From positions 831,372 to 895,371 of the forward strand of contig NZ_JACGWX010000001.1 of the NCBI RefSeq assembly GCF_014137945.1: a stretch of DNA of 64,000 nt. The letters run 5' to 3'. Source of the stretch: Microcella alkalica (GTDB taxonomy: Bacteria > Actinomycetota > Actinomycetes > Actinomycetales > Microbacteriaceae). Both the position numbers and the translations under genes were made by a program. The notes beneath the pieces were generated by a model. That model worked only from the letters and a program-made list of their open reading frames with translations, was not told where the DNA came from and did no database searches. Position 1 is the first letter of the stretch; each line of letters opens with the position of its first letter. Shown here in pieces: positions 55,501 through 62,226 of the stretch.

Positions 55501-55945
55501 CCGCGGCCGCGACGAGGACTTCGATGTCGGTCGTCGCGGGACTCGACTTCAGAACCGGGACGCCCGCTGCGATCGCGTGCTCCTTCGCGGTGACCTTGTT
55601 CCCCGCCATCTCGAGAACTGCGCGCGGCGGGCCGATGAAGGCGATGCCCGCGTCGGCAGCGGCCTGCGCGAGGTCCGGATTCTCGCTCAGGAAGCCGTAG
55701 CCGGGGTAGATGGCGTCGGCACCGCTCTCCTTCGCGACGCGGATGATCTCCGCGACATCCAGGTAGGCGCGCACGGGATGGCCGGGCTCGCCGATCTGGT
55801 ACGCCTCGTCGGCCTTGAGCCGATGCATGGAATTGCGATCCTCGTAGGGGAAGACGGCGACCGTTCTCGCGCCAAGCTCGTATGCGGCTCGGAAGGCGCG
55901 GATCGCGATCTCGCCGCGGTTGGCTACAAGGATCTTCCGGAACAT
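52547..55945 (-). CDS. pyc: Pyruvate carboxylase
   Basis: Carboxylates pyruvate to oxaloacetate. The 1132-residue single-chain enzyme has the biotin carboxylase domain (about 1-460: KILVANRGEIAIRAFRAA at the start, ATP loop GGGGRGMRRV, EMNPRIQVEH), the carboxyltransferase domain (about 535-805: DTTFRDAHQSLLATRVRT with metal Asp, HTHDTAGG, and the RGRNTVGY segment), the PC tetramerisation region, and the C-terminal biotin domain with K1098 in EAMKMEA. Divergent from parA with a TAGTCT box at 56043-56038 and an 86-nt leader. Confidence 0.97.
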   Translation of the reverse strand: MFRKILVANRGEIAIRAFRAAYELGARTVAVFPYEDRNSMHRLKADEAYQIGEPGHPVRAYLDVAEIIRVAKESGADAIYPGYGFLSENPDLAQAAADAGIAFIGPPRAVLEMAGNKVTAKEHAIAAGVPVLKSSPATTDIEVLVAAADDIGFPIFAKAVAGGGGRGMRRVESRDDLRSALEAAMREADSAFGDPTMFVEQAVVRPRHIEVQILADSHGETVHLFERDCSVQRRHQKVVEIAPAPNLNEDVRQAMYRDAVAFARSIGYVNAGTVEFLLDTAGEREGEHVFIEMNPRIQVEHTVTEEITDVDLVQSQMRIAYGQSLAELGLKQEQIHLRGAALQCRITTEDPASGFRPDTGKITTYRSPGGAGVRLDGGTIASGAQISPHFDSMLAKMTCRGRDFGAAVARARRGLAEFRIRGVTTNIPFLQAVLDDPQFQAGDLSTSFIDERPELVRANISKDRGTKVLNWLADITVNQPNGAGAAAIDPATKLPTIDLEAEAPAGSRQRLLELGPVGFARALREQTPLAVTDTTFRDAHQSLLATRVRTKDLVEVMPYVARMTPGLLSVEAWGGATYDVALRFLGEDPWQRLAAMREALPNVAIQMLLRGRNTVGYTPYPTEVTEAFVREAAATGIDVFRIFDALNDVDQMRPAIDAVLQTGSTVAEVGLCYSGDLLDPAEDLYTLDYYLRLAEQVVDAGAHIIAIKDMAGLLRAGAAEKLVATLRDRFDLPVHLHTHDTAGGQLATLLAASRAGVDAVDVASAPMAGTTSQPPFSALVAALAHTERDTGLSLQAVSDLEPYWEAVRRVYAPFESGLSGPTGRVYHHEIPGGQLSNLRQQAIALGLGDRFELIEDWYAEANRILGRPTKVTPSSKVVGDLALQMAAAGADPADFEANPEKYDIPDSVIGFMAGELGDLPGGWPEPFRSKVLAGRTVKIGTTAITDDQRAKLDGSTDERRLTLNQLLFPQPTQQFLQVREQFGDLSVLSTPDYLYGLKPGVEHVIEIERGVSLFVSLEAIGEPDEKGMRSVMATLNGQMRPVTIRDRAIAVDTVQAEKADPAHPGQIAAPFMGVVTLQVAEGDAVEAGAPVATIEAMKMEAAITSPVAGTVRRLAIPATQQVEAGDLLVVVD

Positions 55946-56037
55946 CGATTCCTCTCAGGGTGACCCGGGCAGGCCGAGGGGAGGCCCGCGATGGATCGTG
56001 GTGGCATACCGAGGTCGGCGCGTGGGCGCGCACTTCA

Positions 56038-56043
56038 AGACTA
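56038..56043 (-). promoter_or_regulatory. -10 box of pyc
   Basis: TAGTCT on the - strand. It lies 7 bp from the divergent -10 of parA, so the two promoters probably compete. Confidence 0.4.
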
Positions 56044-56050
56044 GTGAAGG

Positions 56051-56056
56051 TAGGGT
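56051..56056 (+). promoter_or_regulatory. -10 box of parA (near-leaderless)
   Basis: TAGGGT followed by 8 nt and GTG 56065. Confidence 0.45.
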
Positions 56057-56064
56057 CGTTCATC

Positions 56065-56868
56065 GTGCACGTACTGAGCATCAGCTCCCTCAAGGGAGGC
56101 GTGGGAAAGACCACGGTGACGCTCGGGCTGGCATCCGCGGCCTTCTCCCGCGGTTTGCGAACGCTCGTCGTCGACCTGGACCCGCAATCCGACGCCTCGA
56201 CCGGGATGGACATCTCCGTCGCCGGGCGGCTCAACGTCGCCGACGTCCTCGCCTCGCCGAAGGAGAAGGTCGTCCGTCAGGCGATCGCGCCCTCGGGCTG
56301 GACGAAGGGCCGCTCCGGAACGGTCGACGTGCTCATCGGCAGCCCCAGCGCGATCAATTTCGACGGGCCGCACCCGAGCATCCGCGAGATCTGGAAGCTC
56401 GAGGAGGCCCTCGCGCACGTCGAGAACGACTACGACCTCGTGCTCGTGGACTGCGCGCCCTCGCTCAACGCCCTCACCCGCACGGCTTGGGCGGCGAGTG
56501 ACCGCGTCGTCGTCGTGACCGAGCCGGGGCTCTTCTCCGTCGCCGCCGCCGATCGCGCGCTGCGCGCGATCGAGGAGATCCGTCGCGGACTGTCGCCGCG
56601 CCTGCAGCCGCTCGGGATCATCGTCAACCGCGCCCGCGTGCAGAGCCTCGAGCACCAGTTCCGCATCAAGGAGCTGCGCGACATGTTCGGGCCCCTCGTG
56701 CTCGCTCCCCAGCTTCCCGAGCGCACCTCGCTGCAGCAGGCGCAGGGCGCGGCGAAGCCGCTGCACATCTGGCCGGGCGAGAGCGCTCAGGAAATGGCGC
56801 GCAACTTCGACCAGTTGCTCGAGCGCGTCATGCGCACCGCCCGCATGGGCGAGTACGCCCAGCGCTAG
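56065..56868 (+). CDS. ParA family ATPase
   Basis: A 267-residue ParA/Soj-type ATPase. The deviant Walker A is KGGVGKTTVTLGLA (about residue 10), with DLDPQSDASTGMD (Walker A-prime), VLVDCAPSLNALTRTAWAAS (Walker B) and a conserved IIVNRARV strand. Chromosomal parA is normally beside parB near the origin; there is no parB here, so this is an orphan that may position another cargo. GTG 56065 is the leaderless start; the in-frame extension to 55882 is a shadow of pyc. Confidence 0.9.
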   Translation: MHVLSISSLKGGVGKTTVTLGLASAAFSRGLRTLVVDLDPQSDASTGMDISVAGRLNVADVLASPKEKVVRQAIAPSGWTKGRSGTVDVLIGSPSAINFDGPHPSIREIWKLEEALAHVENDYDLVLVDCAPSLNALTRTAWAASDRVVVVTEPGLFSVAAADRALRAIEEIRRGLSPRLQPLGIIVNRARVQSLEHQFRIKELRDMFGPLVLAPQLPERTSLQQAQGAAKPLHIWPGESAQEMARNFDQLLERVMRTARMGEYAQR

Positions 56869-56877
56869 CCGCGAGCC

Positions 56878-56915
56878 CGCGCGAGGATCGCGCGATCACC
56901 GTGCGCCGAGCGCAC
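56878..56915. terminator. Two small hairpins between parA and merR
   Basis: A perfect 7-bp stem (56878-56884 with 56888-56894) and a perfect 5-bp stem (56901-56905 with 56911-56915) in the gap between two convergent genes. Probably a bidirectional terminator. Confidence 0.4.
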
Positions 56916-56941
56916 GAGGGATGCCCGTGGAGCGGGCGAGG

Positions 56942-57484
56942 TCAGCTCGCGCGCGTGGCGCGGCGCTGAGCGAGCTCGTCCGCCGGGTCGGCGGCGGTCG
57001 AGTCGAGATCGACGAGCGAGCTCTCGACCTCCCGCAGGACCTTGCCGACGGCGATGCCGAAGACGCCCTGCCCGCGGCTCACGAGGTCGATGACCTCGTC
57101 GTCGGAGGTGCAGAGGTAGACGCTGGCGCCGTCGCTCATGAGGGTGGTCTGGGCGAGGTCGTTGACGCCCGCCTCACGGAGCTGGTTCACGGCGGTGCGG
57201 ATCTGCTGGAGCGAGATGCCCGTGTCGAGAAGTCGCTTGACGAGCTTGAGGACGAGGATGTCGCGGAAGCCGTAGAGGCGCTGGGTGCCCGAGCCGGAGG
57301 CGCCGCGCACGGTCGGCTCGACGAGCTGCGTTCGGGCCCAGTAGTCGAGCTGGCGATAGGAGATGCCGGCGGCGCGAGCGGCGACGGCGCCGCGGTAGCC
57401 GGCCTGGGCGTCGAGCTCGGGAAGGCCATCGGTGAAGAGCAGGCCGAGGTCGTACCGATCGTCGCGGCGGCTGACGTCGCTCAT
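56942..57484 (-). CDS. MerR family transcriptional regulator (Rv1830-like)
   Basis: A 180-residue regulator with a MerR helix-turn-helix: GISYRQLDYWARTQLVEPT followed by the wing with RLYGFRDILVLKLVKRLL and the dimer helix (LQQIRTAVNQL). The C-terminal half (QTTLMSDGASVYLCTSDDEVIDLV) matches the actinobacterial Rv1830 type; no metal or Cys ligands are seen. In M. tuberculosis this gene lies downstream of garA and Rv1828; here the same order holds without the Rv1829-like nuclease gene. Confidence 0.88.
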   Translation of the reverse strand: MSDVSRRDDRYDLGLLFTDGLPELDAQAGYRGAVAARAAGISYRQLDYWARTQLVEPTVRGASGSGTQRLYGFRDILVLKLVKRLLDTGISLQQIRTAVNQLREAGVNDLAQTTLMSDGASVYLCTSDDEVIDLVSRGQGVFGIAVGKVLREVESSLVDLDSTAADPADELAQRRATRAS

Positions 57485-57601
57485 GGCCTCTACCTAACCT
57501 TCATCGTTAACGTGATACTTCGCATCACGTCATCCAGACTAGCGAGCCACCCGACCCCCGCCGGAGACATTCGCATCGTCGGCGCGGCGTGTCGGGCCCG
57601 A
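57485..57601 (-). promoter_or_regulatory. Promoter and dyad of the Rv1830-like merR
   Basis: TAGTCT on the - strand (57541 to 57536) as -10, +1 near 57529. The dyad GTGAT-N7-ATCAC at 57512-57528 lies between +1 and the ATG at 57484, a position for autoregulation. The rest of the gap is unremarkable. Confidence 0.4.
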
Positions 57602-58312
57602 CTACGACTGTAGCCTGCCGAGGGCCGATCTGATCAGGCTCGAGCGCACGATCTCGAGCTGGCCGGCGATCTCGACGGCGAGTTCTGCGGCGCGCGCCCG
57701 CGACGAGGGATCGTTGCGGCGCGAGACCGGGATGAGCGCGCTCTCGATGAGGCCGAGCTCGCGCTCGGCCGCCGCCCGGAAGCCGCGCAGGTGACGCGGC
57801 TCGATGCCCGATCGCTGTAGCTCGACGAGCGAGCGGAGCACCTGGAGCGCGTCGTCGCCGTACGTCTCGCTCGGCGCGATGAGCGAGGCCGTGACCGCGT
57901 CGCCGAGCAGCGCCGACGTGGCACCGGCTTCGCGCACGAGTTCGTCGCGGCTGTACCGGCGCTCCGTGGCGAGCATCGAGGGCGCGGGGACAGCGCCGCC
58001 GAGCGGCAGGCTCGGGGTGCGCCCGGCGTCGAGCTCGTCGAGGTAGCCGCGGATGACCTTGAGCGGCAGGTAGTGGTCGCGCTGCATCGTGAGCACGAAG
58101 CGCAGACGATCGACATCGGTCGGCGAGAACTTGCGGTAGCCGGATTCGGTGCGCGACGGCGCGATGAGCTGACGCTCCTCCAGGAAACGGAGCTTCGACG
58201 GCGTCAGATCGGGGAACTCGGGGCTGAGCTTGGCGAGCACCTGGCCGATGCTCAGGAGGGATGCCGCGGCTGTCGCGGGACGACGAGCAGCGGCGGCGGA
58301 CCGCTCCGCCAC
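57602..58312 (-). CDS. MerR family transcriptional regulator (Rv1828-like)
   Basis: A 236-residue protein with an N-terminal MerR HTH: SIGQVLAKLSPEFPDLTPSKLRFLEERQLI, followed by GYRKFSPTDVDRLRFVLTMQRD and LKVIRGYLDEL. The C-terminal part is helical and family-specific. It overlaps the garA stop by 1 nt (TAGTG), so it is coupled to garA. Regulated targets are not evident in the window. Confidence 0.9.
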   Translation of the reverse strand: MAERSAAAARRPATAAASLLSIGQVLAKLSPEFPDLTPSKLRFLEERQLIAPSRTESGYRKFSPTDVDRLRFVLTMQRDHYLPLKVIRGYLDELDAGRTPSLPLGGAVPAPSMLATERRYSRDELVREAGATSALLGDAVTASLIAPSETYGDDALQVLRSLVELQRSGIEPRHLRGFRAAAERELGLIESALIPVSRRNDPSSRARAAELAVEIAGQLEIVRSSLIRSALGRLQS

Positions 58313-58803
58313 TACGCGACCGGGCGTCGGTCGGCGCGCGAGGCGTAGAAGGTCAGACGGAACTTGCCCACCTGCACCTCCGAGCCGTCGATGAGCGCGG
58401 CAGTACCGTCGATGCGCTCGCCGTTGAAGAAGAGGCCATTGAGCGAGCCGAGGTCGCGGACGGTGAAGGAGGTGCCGTCGCGGTGGAACTCGGCGTGCTT
58501 GCGCGACACGGTGACGTCGTCGAGGAAGATGTCGGCGTCTGGGTGCCGGCCGGCGACGGTGACGTCGGCGTCCAGGAGGAAGCGGGCGCCCGTGTTGGGG
58601 CCGCGTCGGACGATGAGGAGGGCCGACCCGGAGGGCAGCGCGGCGATCGCCTCCTGCTCCTCGACTGTGACCCCGGCCTCCATGGCGGCGAGCTGCGCGA
58701 CGAAGTCCGGACCGTAGTGGACCGTCGTCTCCGACGAGTTGTACGCCGGCGCGGCGCTGCTCTGCTCATCCCCCGTGGGGCGGGCAGACACGTTCTCAGC
58801 CAT
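58312..58803 (-). CDS. garA: FHA-domain regulator GarA/OdhI
   Basis: Phosphothreonine-binding switch that inhibits 2-oxoglutarate dehydrogenase and other glutamate-metabolism enzymes until phosphorylated by Ser/Thr kinases. The 163-residue protein has the phosphorylation motif E25-T26-T27 (SSETTVHYG) near the N-terminus, and an FHA domain with G85-R86-H87, S100-R101-K102-H103 and N122-G123. The ETT motif and FHA contacts are intact. Start codon ATG 58803 overlaps the pgsA-like stop by 8 nt. Confidence 0.94.
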   Translation of the reverse strand: MAENVSARPTGDEQSSAAPAYNSSETTVHYGPDFVAQLAAMEAGVTVEEQEAIAALPSGSALLIVRRGPNTGARFLLDADVTVAGRHPDADIFLDDVTVSRKHAEFHRDGTSFTVRDLGSLNGLFFNGERIDGTAALIDGSEVQVGKFRLTFYASRADRRPVA

Positions 58804-59452
58804 CAGTGGACCTCCTCAGGGGATTCAGCGTATCCGATGCGGCGGCCGGTGCTCCTGGCCGATTCCCCACGAGCTCGAGGGTCTGACGCAGGTAGAGCGC
58901 ACCGGCCCACCAGTAGAGGAACGCGCCCCACAGGGCGAAGGCCCAGCCGATGGGATCGGAGACCGCGCGCGCATCGGGGAACGCCTGCCCGAGCACGAGG
59001 ATCGGCAGCGCGTAGAAGAGGGCGAACGTCGCGAGCTTGCCCAGGTGGTGCACGGGCAGCGGGCCGTACCGATGCTGCGCGAGGACGATGCCGAGCACCA
59101 CGAGCATGACGTCGCGGCCTACGATCACGACCACGAGCCACCACGGCACGACCTCGCGCACCGCGAGCGCGATCACCGCGGCGAAGATGAAGAGACGGTC
59201 GGCGGCCGGGTCGAGGAGCTGGCCGAGGCGGGTGATCTGGTCGTACCGTCGCGCGATGATGCCGTCGACGTAGTCGGAGACGCTCGAGAAGACGATCACG
59301 AGGAGCGCGGCGACATCCTGACCGGTCAGCACCAGGACGAGGAACACGGGCACGAGCGCGAGCCGGATGGCGCTCAGCAGATTCGGGATCGTGAGGACGC
59401 GCGTGCTGACGGGGGGGCGGCTCGCCGGGGGCACTGCGTCGGCTTCGCTCAC
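58796..59452 (-). CDS. CDP-alcohol phosphatidyltransferase family protein
   Basis: Integral membrane enzyme that joins a CDP-diacylglycerol to an alcohol such as glycerol phosphate or inositol phosphate. The 218-residue protein has about six helices and a complete signature DYVDGIIAR...GQLLDPAAD (all catalytic Asp present). It corresponds to pgsA-type genes upstream of garA in actinobacteria, but the acceptor cannot be fixed by eye. GTG 59452 is set by a leaderless promoter; the longer frame to 59656 is antisense to the next gene. Confidence 0.9.
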   Translation of the reverse strand: MSEADAVPPASRPPVSTRVLTIPNLLSAIRLALVPVFLVLVLTGQDVAALLVIVFSSVSDYVDGIIARRYDQITRLGQLLDPAADRLFIFAAVIALAVREVVPWWLVVVIVGRDVMLVVLGIVLAQHRYGPLPVHHLGKLATFALFYALPILVLGQAFPDARAVSDPIGWAFALWGAFLYWWAGALYLRQTLELVGNRPGAPAAASDTLNPLRRSTDG

Positions 59453-59458
59453 GCTGTC

Positions 59459-59464
59459 AGTGTA
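59459..59464 (-). promoter_or_regulatory. -10 box of the phosphatidyltransferase-garA operon (leaderless)
   Basis: TACACT on the - strand (59464 to 59459), 6 nt before GTG 59452. Confidence 0.45.
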
Positions 59465-59509
59465 GTGAGGCGCGGCGCGCCCGAGCCGACCGATATCGCG
59501 AGCCCGGGT

Positions 59510-59515
59510 TATTCT
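59510..59515 (+). promoter_or_regulatory. -10 box of the LRV-repeat gene (leaderless)
   Basis: TATTCT followed by 7 nt and ATG 59523. Confidence 0.45.
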
Positions 59516-59522
59516 TCCGCGC

Positions 59523-59996
59523 ATGTCGTGCATCCGCTTCAACACCCCCGCCCAGCGCCGGCAGCTCGCCGCGAGCGCTCCCGTGCGCGCGACCTCCCCC
59601 GACCCGGTGGCGCAGTTCCTCTCGCCCTCCGTGACGGCGTCCAAGATCGCGCGCATCCGTCGCCTCGCGGGCGATGCGAACCCGAAGATCCGCGAGAGCG
59701 CGGCGCTGTCGTACCACGCTCCTGACGAGGTCTACGCGGCTCTCGCGAAGGACCCCGTCGCGAGCGTGCGCGCGTGCGTCGCCAAGAACGAGCACACGCC
59801 ATGCGACGTCCTCCGTGCGCTCGCGTCGGATGCCGACGAGACCGTCCGCGCGTGGGTGGCGATCAACTACGCCGTTCCCGCCGACGCCATGGAGCGTCTC
59901 GCCGAGGACGAGAGCGCCACCGTCCGCGGCCTCGTCGCCTGGAAGGCTCAGCTCGCCGCCGAGAGCGCGGCCTCCGCCGAGCCGGCGCGCGTCTAG
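59523..59996 (+). CDS. Small helical-repeat protein (LRV/HEAT-like)
   Basis: A 157-residue protein of unknown function. From about residue 38 it is built of four about 24-residue repeats of the type LA-D-DPxVRxxVAxNxxxPxDxLxxLAxD, resembling variant leucine-rich (LRV) or HEAT repeats used for protein binding; only one Cys precedes them (C3) and one lies inside (C85), so no iron-sulfur LRV domain is evident. The N-terminus is polar. Its stop codon shares CTAG with the stop of the convergent SDR gene. Confidence 0.75.
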   Translation: MSCIRFNTPAQRRQLAASAPVRATSPDPVAQFLSPSVTASKIARIRRLAGDANPKIRESAALSYHAPDEVYAALAKDPVASVRACVAKNEHTPCDVLRALASDADETVRAWVAINYAVPADAMERLAEDESATVRGLVAWKAQLAAESAASAEPARV

Positions 59997-60769
59997 CGCC
60001 GTCGCGCGGCGCGGTCGGCCGGTGCGAGGCTCCCCGCCGCGGCCATCCGCGCCGGCACGACGCGCGCGAGCCCGGCGATGACCTTGTAGCGCAGCGTCGG
60101 GATCGACACCGAGCGGCCCCGGTCGATGTCACGCAGGGCGAGCCGCACGAGGTCGCGCACATCGAGCCAGAGCGGCCCGGGCACGCCCGTCGTCGCGACC
60201 CCCATCCGCTCGTGGAACTCGGTGCGCGTGAAACCTGGGGCAACCGCCGTGACGCTCACTCCGAGACCGCGGTACCGGAGGTTCGCCCACCGCGCGAACG
60301 AGACCCCCCAGGCCTTGGCTGCGCCGTAGCTCCCGCGAGGGGTGAAGGCCGCGACGCTCGAGATCAGGACGATCCGGCCCTCGCCGCGCGCGAGCATCCC
60401 CTGCATCGCCGCGTGGGTCAAGCGCAGCGGCACGCCGACGTGCAGGTCGAGGTGGCGGACCTCGTCGTCGAGCGGCGACGCGGCGAAGTCGGTCACGAGA
60501 CCGTGACCGGCGTTGTTGACGAGCAGGTCGACCGGATCCGCCTCGTCGCGCACGCGGCGCTCGACCGCCGCGACTCCTGGCTCCTCGAAGAGGTCGGCCG
60601 CGATCGTCTCGACCCCGACGCCGTGGCGCGAACGCAGCTCGGCCGCGACCTCCTCGAGCCGGTCGGCGGTGCGCGCGACGAGCACGAGATCGGTGCCGCG
60701 GGCGGCGAGCTGGCGGGCGAACTCAGCGCCGATGCCGGCCGTCGCTCCCGTGATGAGAGCCGTCGTCAT
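59993..60769 (-). CDS. Short-chain dehydrogenase/reductase
   Basis: A 258-residue NAD(P)-dependent oxidoreductase. The cofactor loop TGATAGIGAEFA (about residues 8-19), LVNNAGHG, the catalytic Ser in ISSVAAF, and the Tyr-Lys pair in YGAAKAW (YxxxK) are present. The substrate is unknown. The ATG follows TACCGT on the - strand by 6 nt, but that hexamer overlaps the end of zwf, so either cotranscription with zwf or an own promoter is possible. Confidence 0.9.
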   Translation of the reverse strand: MTTALITGATAGIGAEFARQLAARGTDLVLVARTADRLEEVAAELRSRHGVGVETIAADLFEEPGVAAVERRVRDEADPVDLLVNNAGHGLVTDFAASPLDDEVRHLDLHVGVPLRLTHAAMQGMLARGEGRIVLISSVAAFTPRGSYGAAKAWGVSFARWANLRYRGLGVSVTAVAPGFTRTEFHERMGVATTGVPGPLWLDVRDLVRLALRDIDRGRSVSIPTLRYKVIAGLARVVPARMAAAGSLAPADRAARRR

Positions 60770-60773
60770 AGCG

Positions 60774-62147
60774 CTACGGTAGCGGCGCCCAGCTGGACGG
60801 ACCGCTCGAGCCCGCCGGGTACTCCTCGAGCGGGACCCGGTCGGCGCGCCACGCCTCGAGGACGGGCTCCACGATGCGCCAGCACTCCTCCGCGACGTCG
60901 CCGCGGACGGTGAAGGCCGCGTCGCCCTCGAGAACGTCGCCGAGCACCTCGCCGTACGCGGTCAGCTCTCCGGCCGTGAACTCGGCGTCGAGGCTCACCC
61001 GATCGAGCTCGCCCGGGTCGCCCGCCCCGTTGATGTCGAGCTCGATCGCCAGTCGCTCGGGGCTCAGCGCGATCGTGATCGCCGGGGCGCCGCCGGCGGG
61101 CTCGAGGCCGTGCGGAAGATGCGGTGCCGGGCGCATGCTCGCGCGCACGTGCGTCGAGGGGGCGCCGAGGGCCTTGCCGCTGCGCAGCACGATCGGCACG
61201 CCGGCCCAGCGCGGCGTGCCGATCTCGACGACGACCTCGGCGAGCGTCTCGGTCGATCGGCTCGCGTCGACGCCATCTTCGGAGGCGTAGTCGGGCACGG
61301 TCTCGCCGTCGATCGCTCCGGCGGTGTACCGGGCTCGTCGGCTCGCGGCCTCGGCATCGCCGTCGCGCACGGTCGTCGCGCGCAGCACCTGCATCATCGC
61401 GCCGTGGAGGTCGTCGGCCTCGAGGCTCGACGGGAGCTCCATCGCGGCGAGCGCGAGCACGAGAAGCAGGTGGCTCTGGATCATGTCGACGAGCGCCCCG
61501 GCCGTGTCGTAGTACCCGGCGCGCCCTTCCAGCGCGAGCGACTCGTCGTAGACGATCTCGATGCGATCGATGCCGTCGCGGTTCCACACGGCCTCGATCA
61601 CGCGGTTGGCGGCGCGCAGTCCGATGAGGTTCGCGACCGTCGACTTGCCGAGGAAGTGGTCGATGCGGAAGACGCGGTCCTCCGGCAGCAGCTCGGCGAG
61701 CCGGGCGTTGAGCTGCGCGGCGCTCGCGCGGTCGACCCCGAACGGCTTCTCGAGGGCGAGCACCGTGCCGTCGGGGAGGTCGACGGCCGCGAGCGCCTCG
61801 ACGGTCGCGCGCGCGGTCGAGGGCGGGATGGCCAGGTACAGCAGCGGGTCGCGGGTCGCGGCGGCGAGGAGCGCGCGCAGGGCATCCGCGTCGGTCGCAT
61901 CGGTGCGCACGTATCGCGCCCGCTCGAGGATGCCCGGCAGCGCGTCGCCCGCCGACTCCCCGAGCGTCGCCCGCAGCAGGTCGCGCCAGCGCTCGTCGCT
62001 CCAGTCGCTGCCGCCTGCGCCGATGAGCTCGAGCTTGGCGCAGCGGCCGACGGCGAGGAGGCTCGCGAGCCCGGGGAGCAGGAGCCTCTCGGCGAGGTCG
62101 CCGGTGGCGCCGAGGATGATGAGGGAGCGGTCGCGGGAGGAGGGCAT
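60774..62147 (-). CDS. zwf: Glucose-6-phosphate dehydrogenase
   Basis: Oxidises glucose 6-phosphate to the lactone, the NADPH-generating entry to the pentose phosphate pathway. The 457-residue product has the NADP loop ILGATGDLAERLLLPGL, the active site RIDHFLGKSTVANL (catalytic His and Lys; usual form RIDHYLGKE), and EKPFGVDRASA. It is somewhat divergent from the standard zwf (Phe for Tyr and Ser-Thr after Lys in the active-site motif), and a second zwf may exist elsewhere. ATG 62147 is 6 nt after TAGCGT; ATG 62150 is the adjacent alternative. Confidence 0.88.
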   Translation of the reverse strand: MPSSRDRSLIILGATGDLAERLLLPGLASLLAVGRCAKLELIGAGGSDWSDERWRDLLRATLGESAGDALPGILERARYVRTDATDADALRALLAAATRDPLLYLAIPPSTARATVEALAAVDLPDGTVLALEKPFGVDRASAAQLNARLAELLPEDRVFRIDHFLGKSTVANLIGLRAANRVIEAVWNRDGIDRIEIVYDESLALEGRAGYYDTAGALVDMIQSHLLLVLALAAMELPSSLEADDLHGAMMQVLRATTVRDGDAEAASRRARYTAGAIDGETVPDYASEDGVDASRSTETLAEVVVEIGTPRWAGVPIVLRSGKALGAPSTHVRASMRPAPHLPHGLEPAGGAPAITIALSPERLAIELDINGAGDPGELDRVSLDAEFTAGELTAYGEVLGDVLEGDAAFTVRGDVAEECWRIVEPVLEAWRADRVPLEEYPAGSSGPSSWAPLP

Positions 62148-62153
62148 CATTCC

Positions 62154-62159
62154 ACGCTA
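62154..62159 (-). promoter_or_regulatory. -10 box of zwf (leaderless)
   Basis: TAGCGT on the - strand (62159 to 62154), 6 nt before ATG 62147. Confidence 0.45.
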
Positions 62160-62226
62160 AGCGCGAGAGGGTGCGAGACGGCGGCTCGTGCACGGAGTTC
62201 GGAGGAAGCTCCGATTGGCTGGGAGG

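Noticed and set aside
53729..55963. 744-codon open frame on + inside pyc
   Set aside because: Antisense shadow of pyruvate carboxylase. No motif, and the real frame has full-length family motifs.
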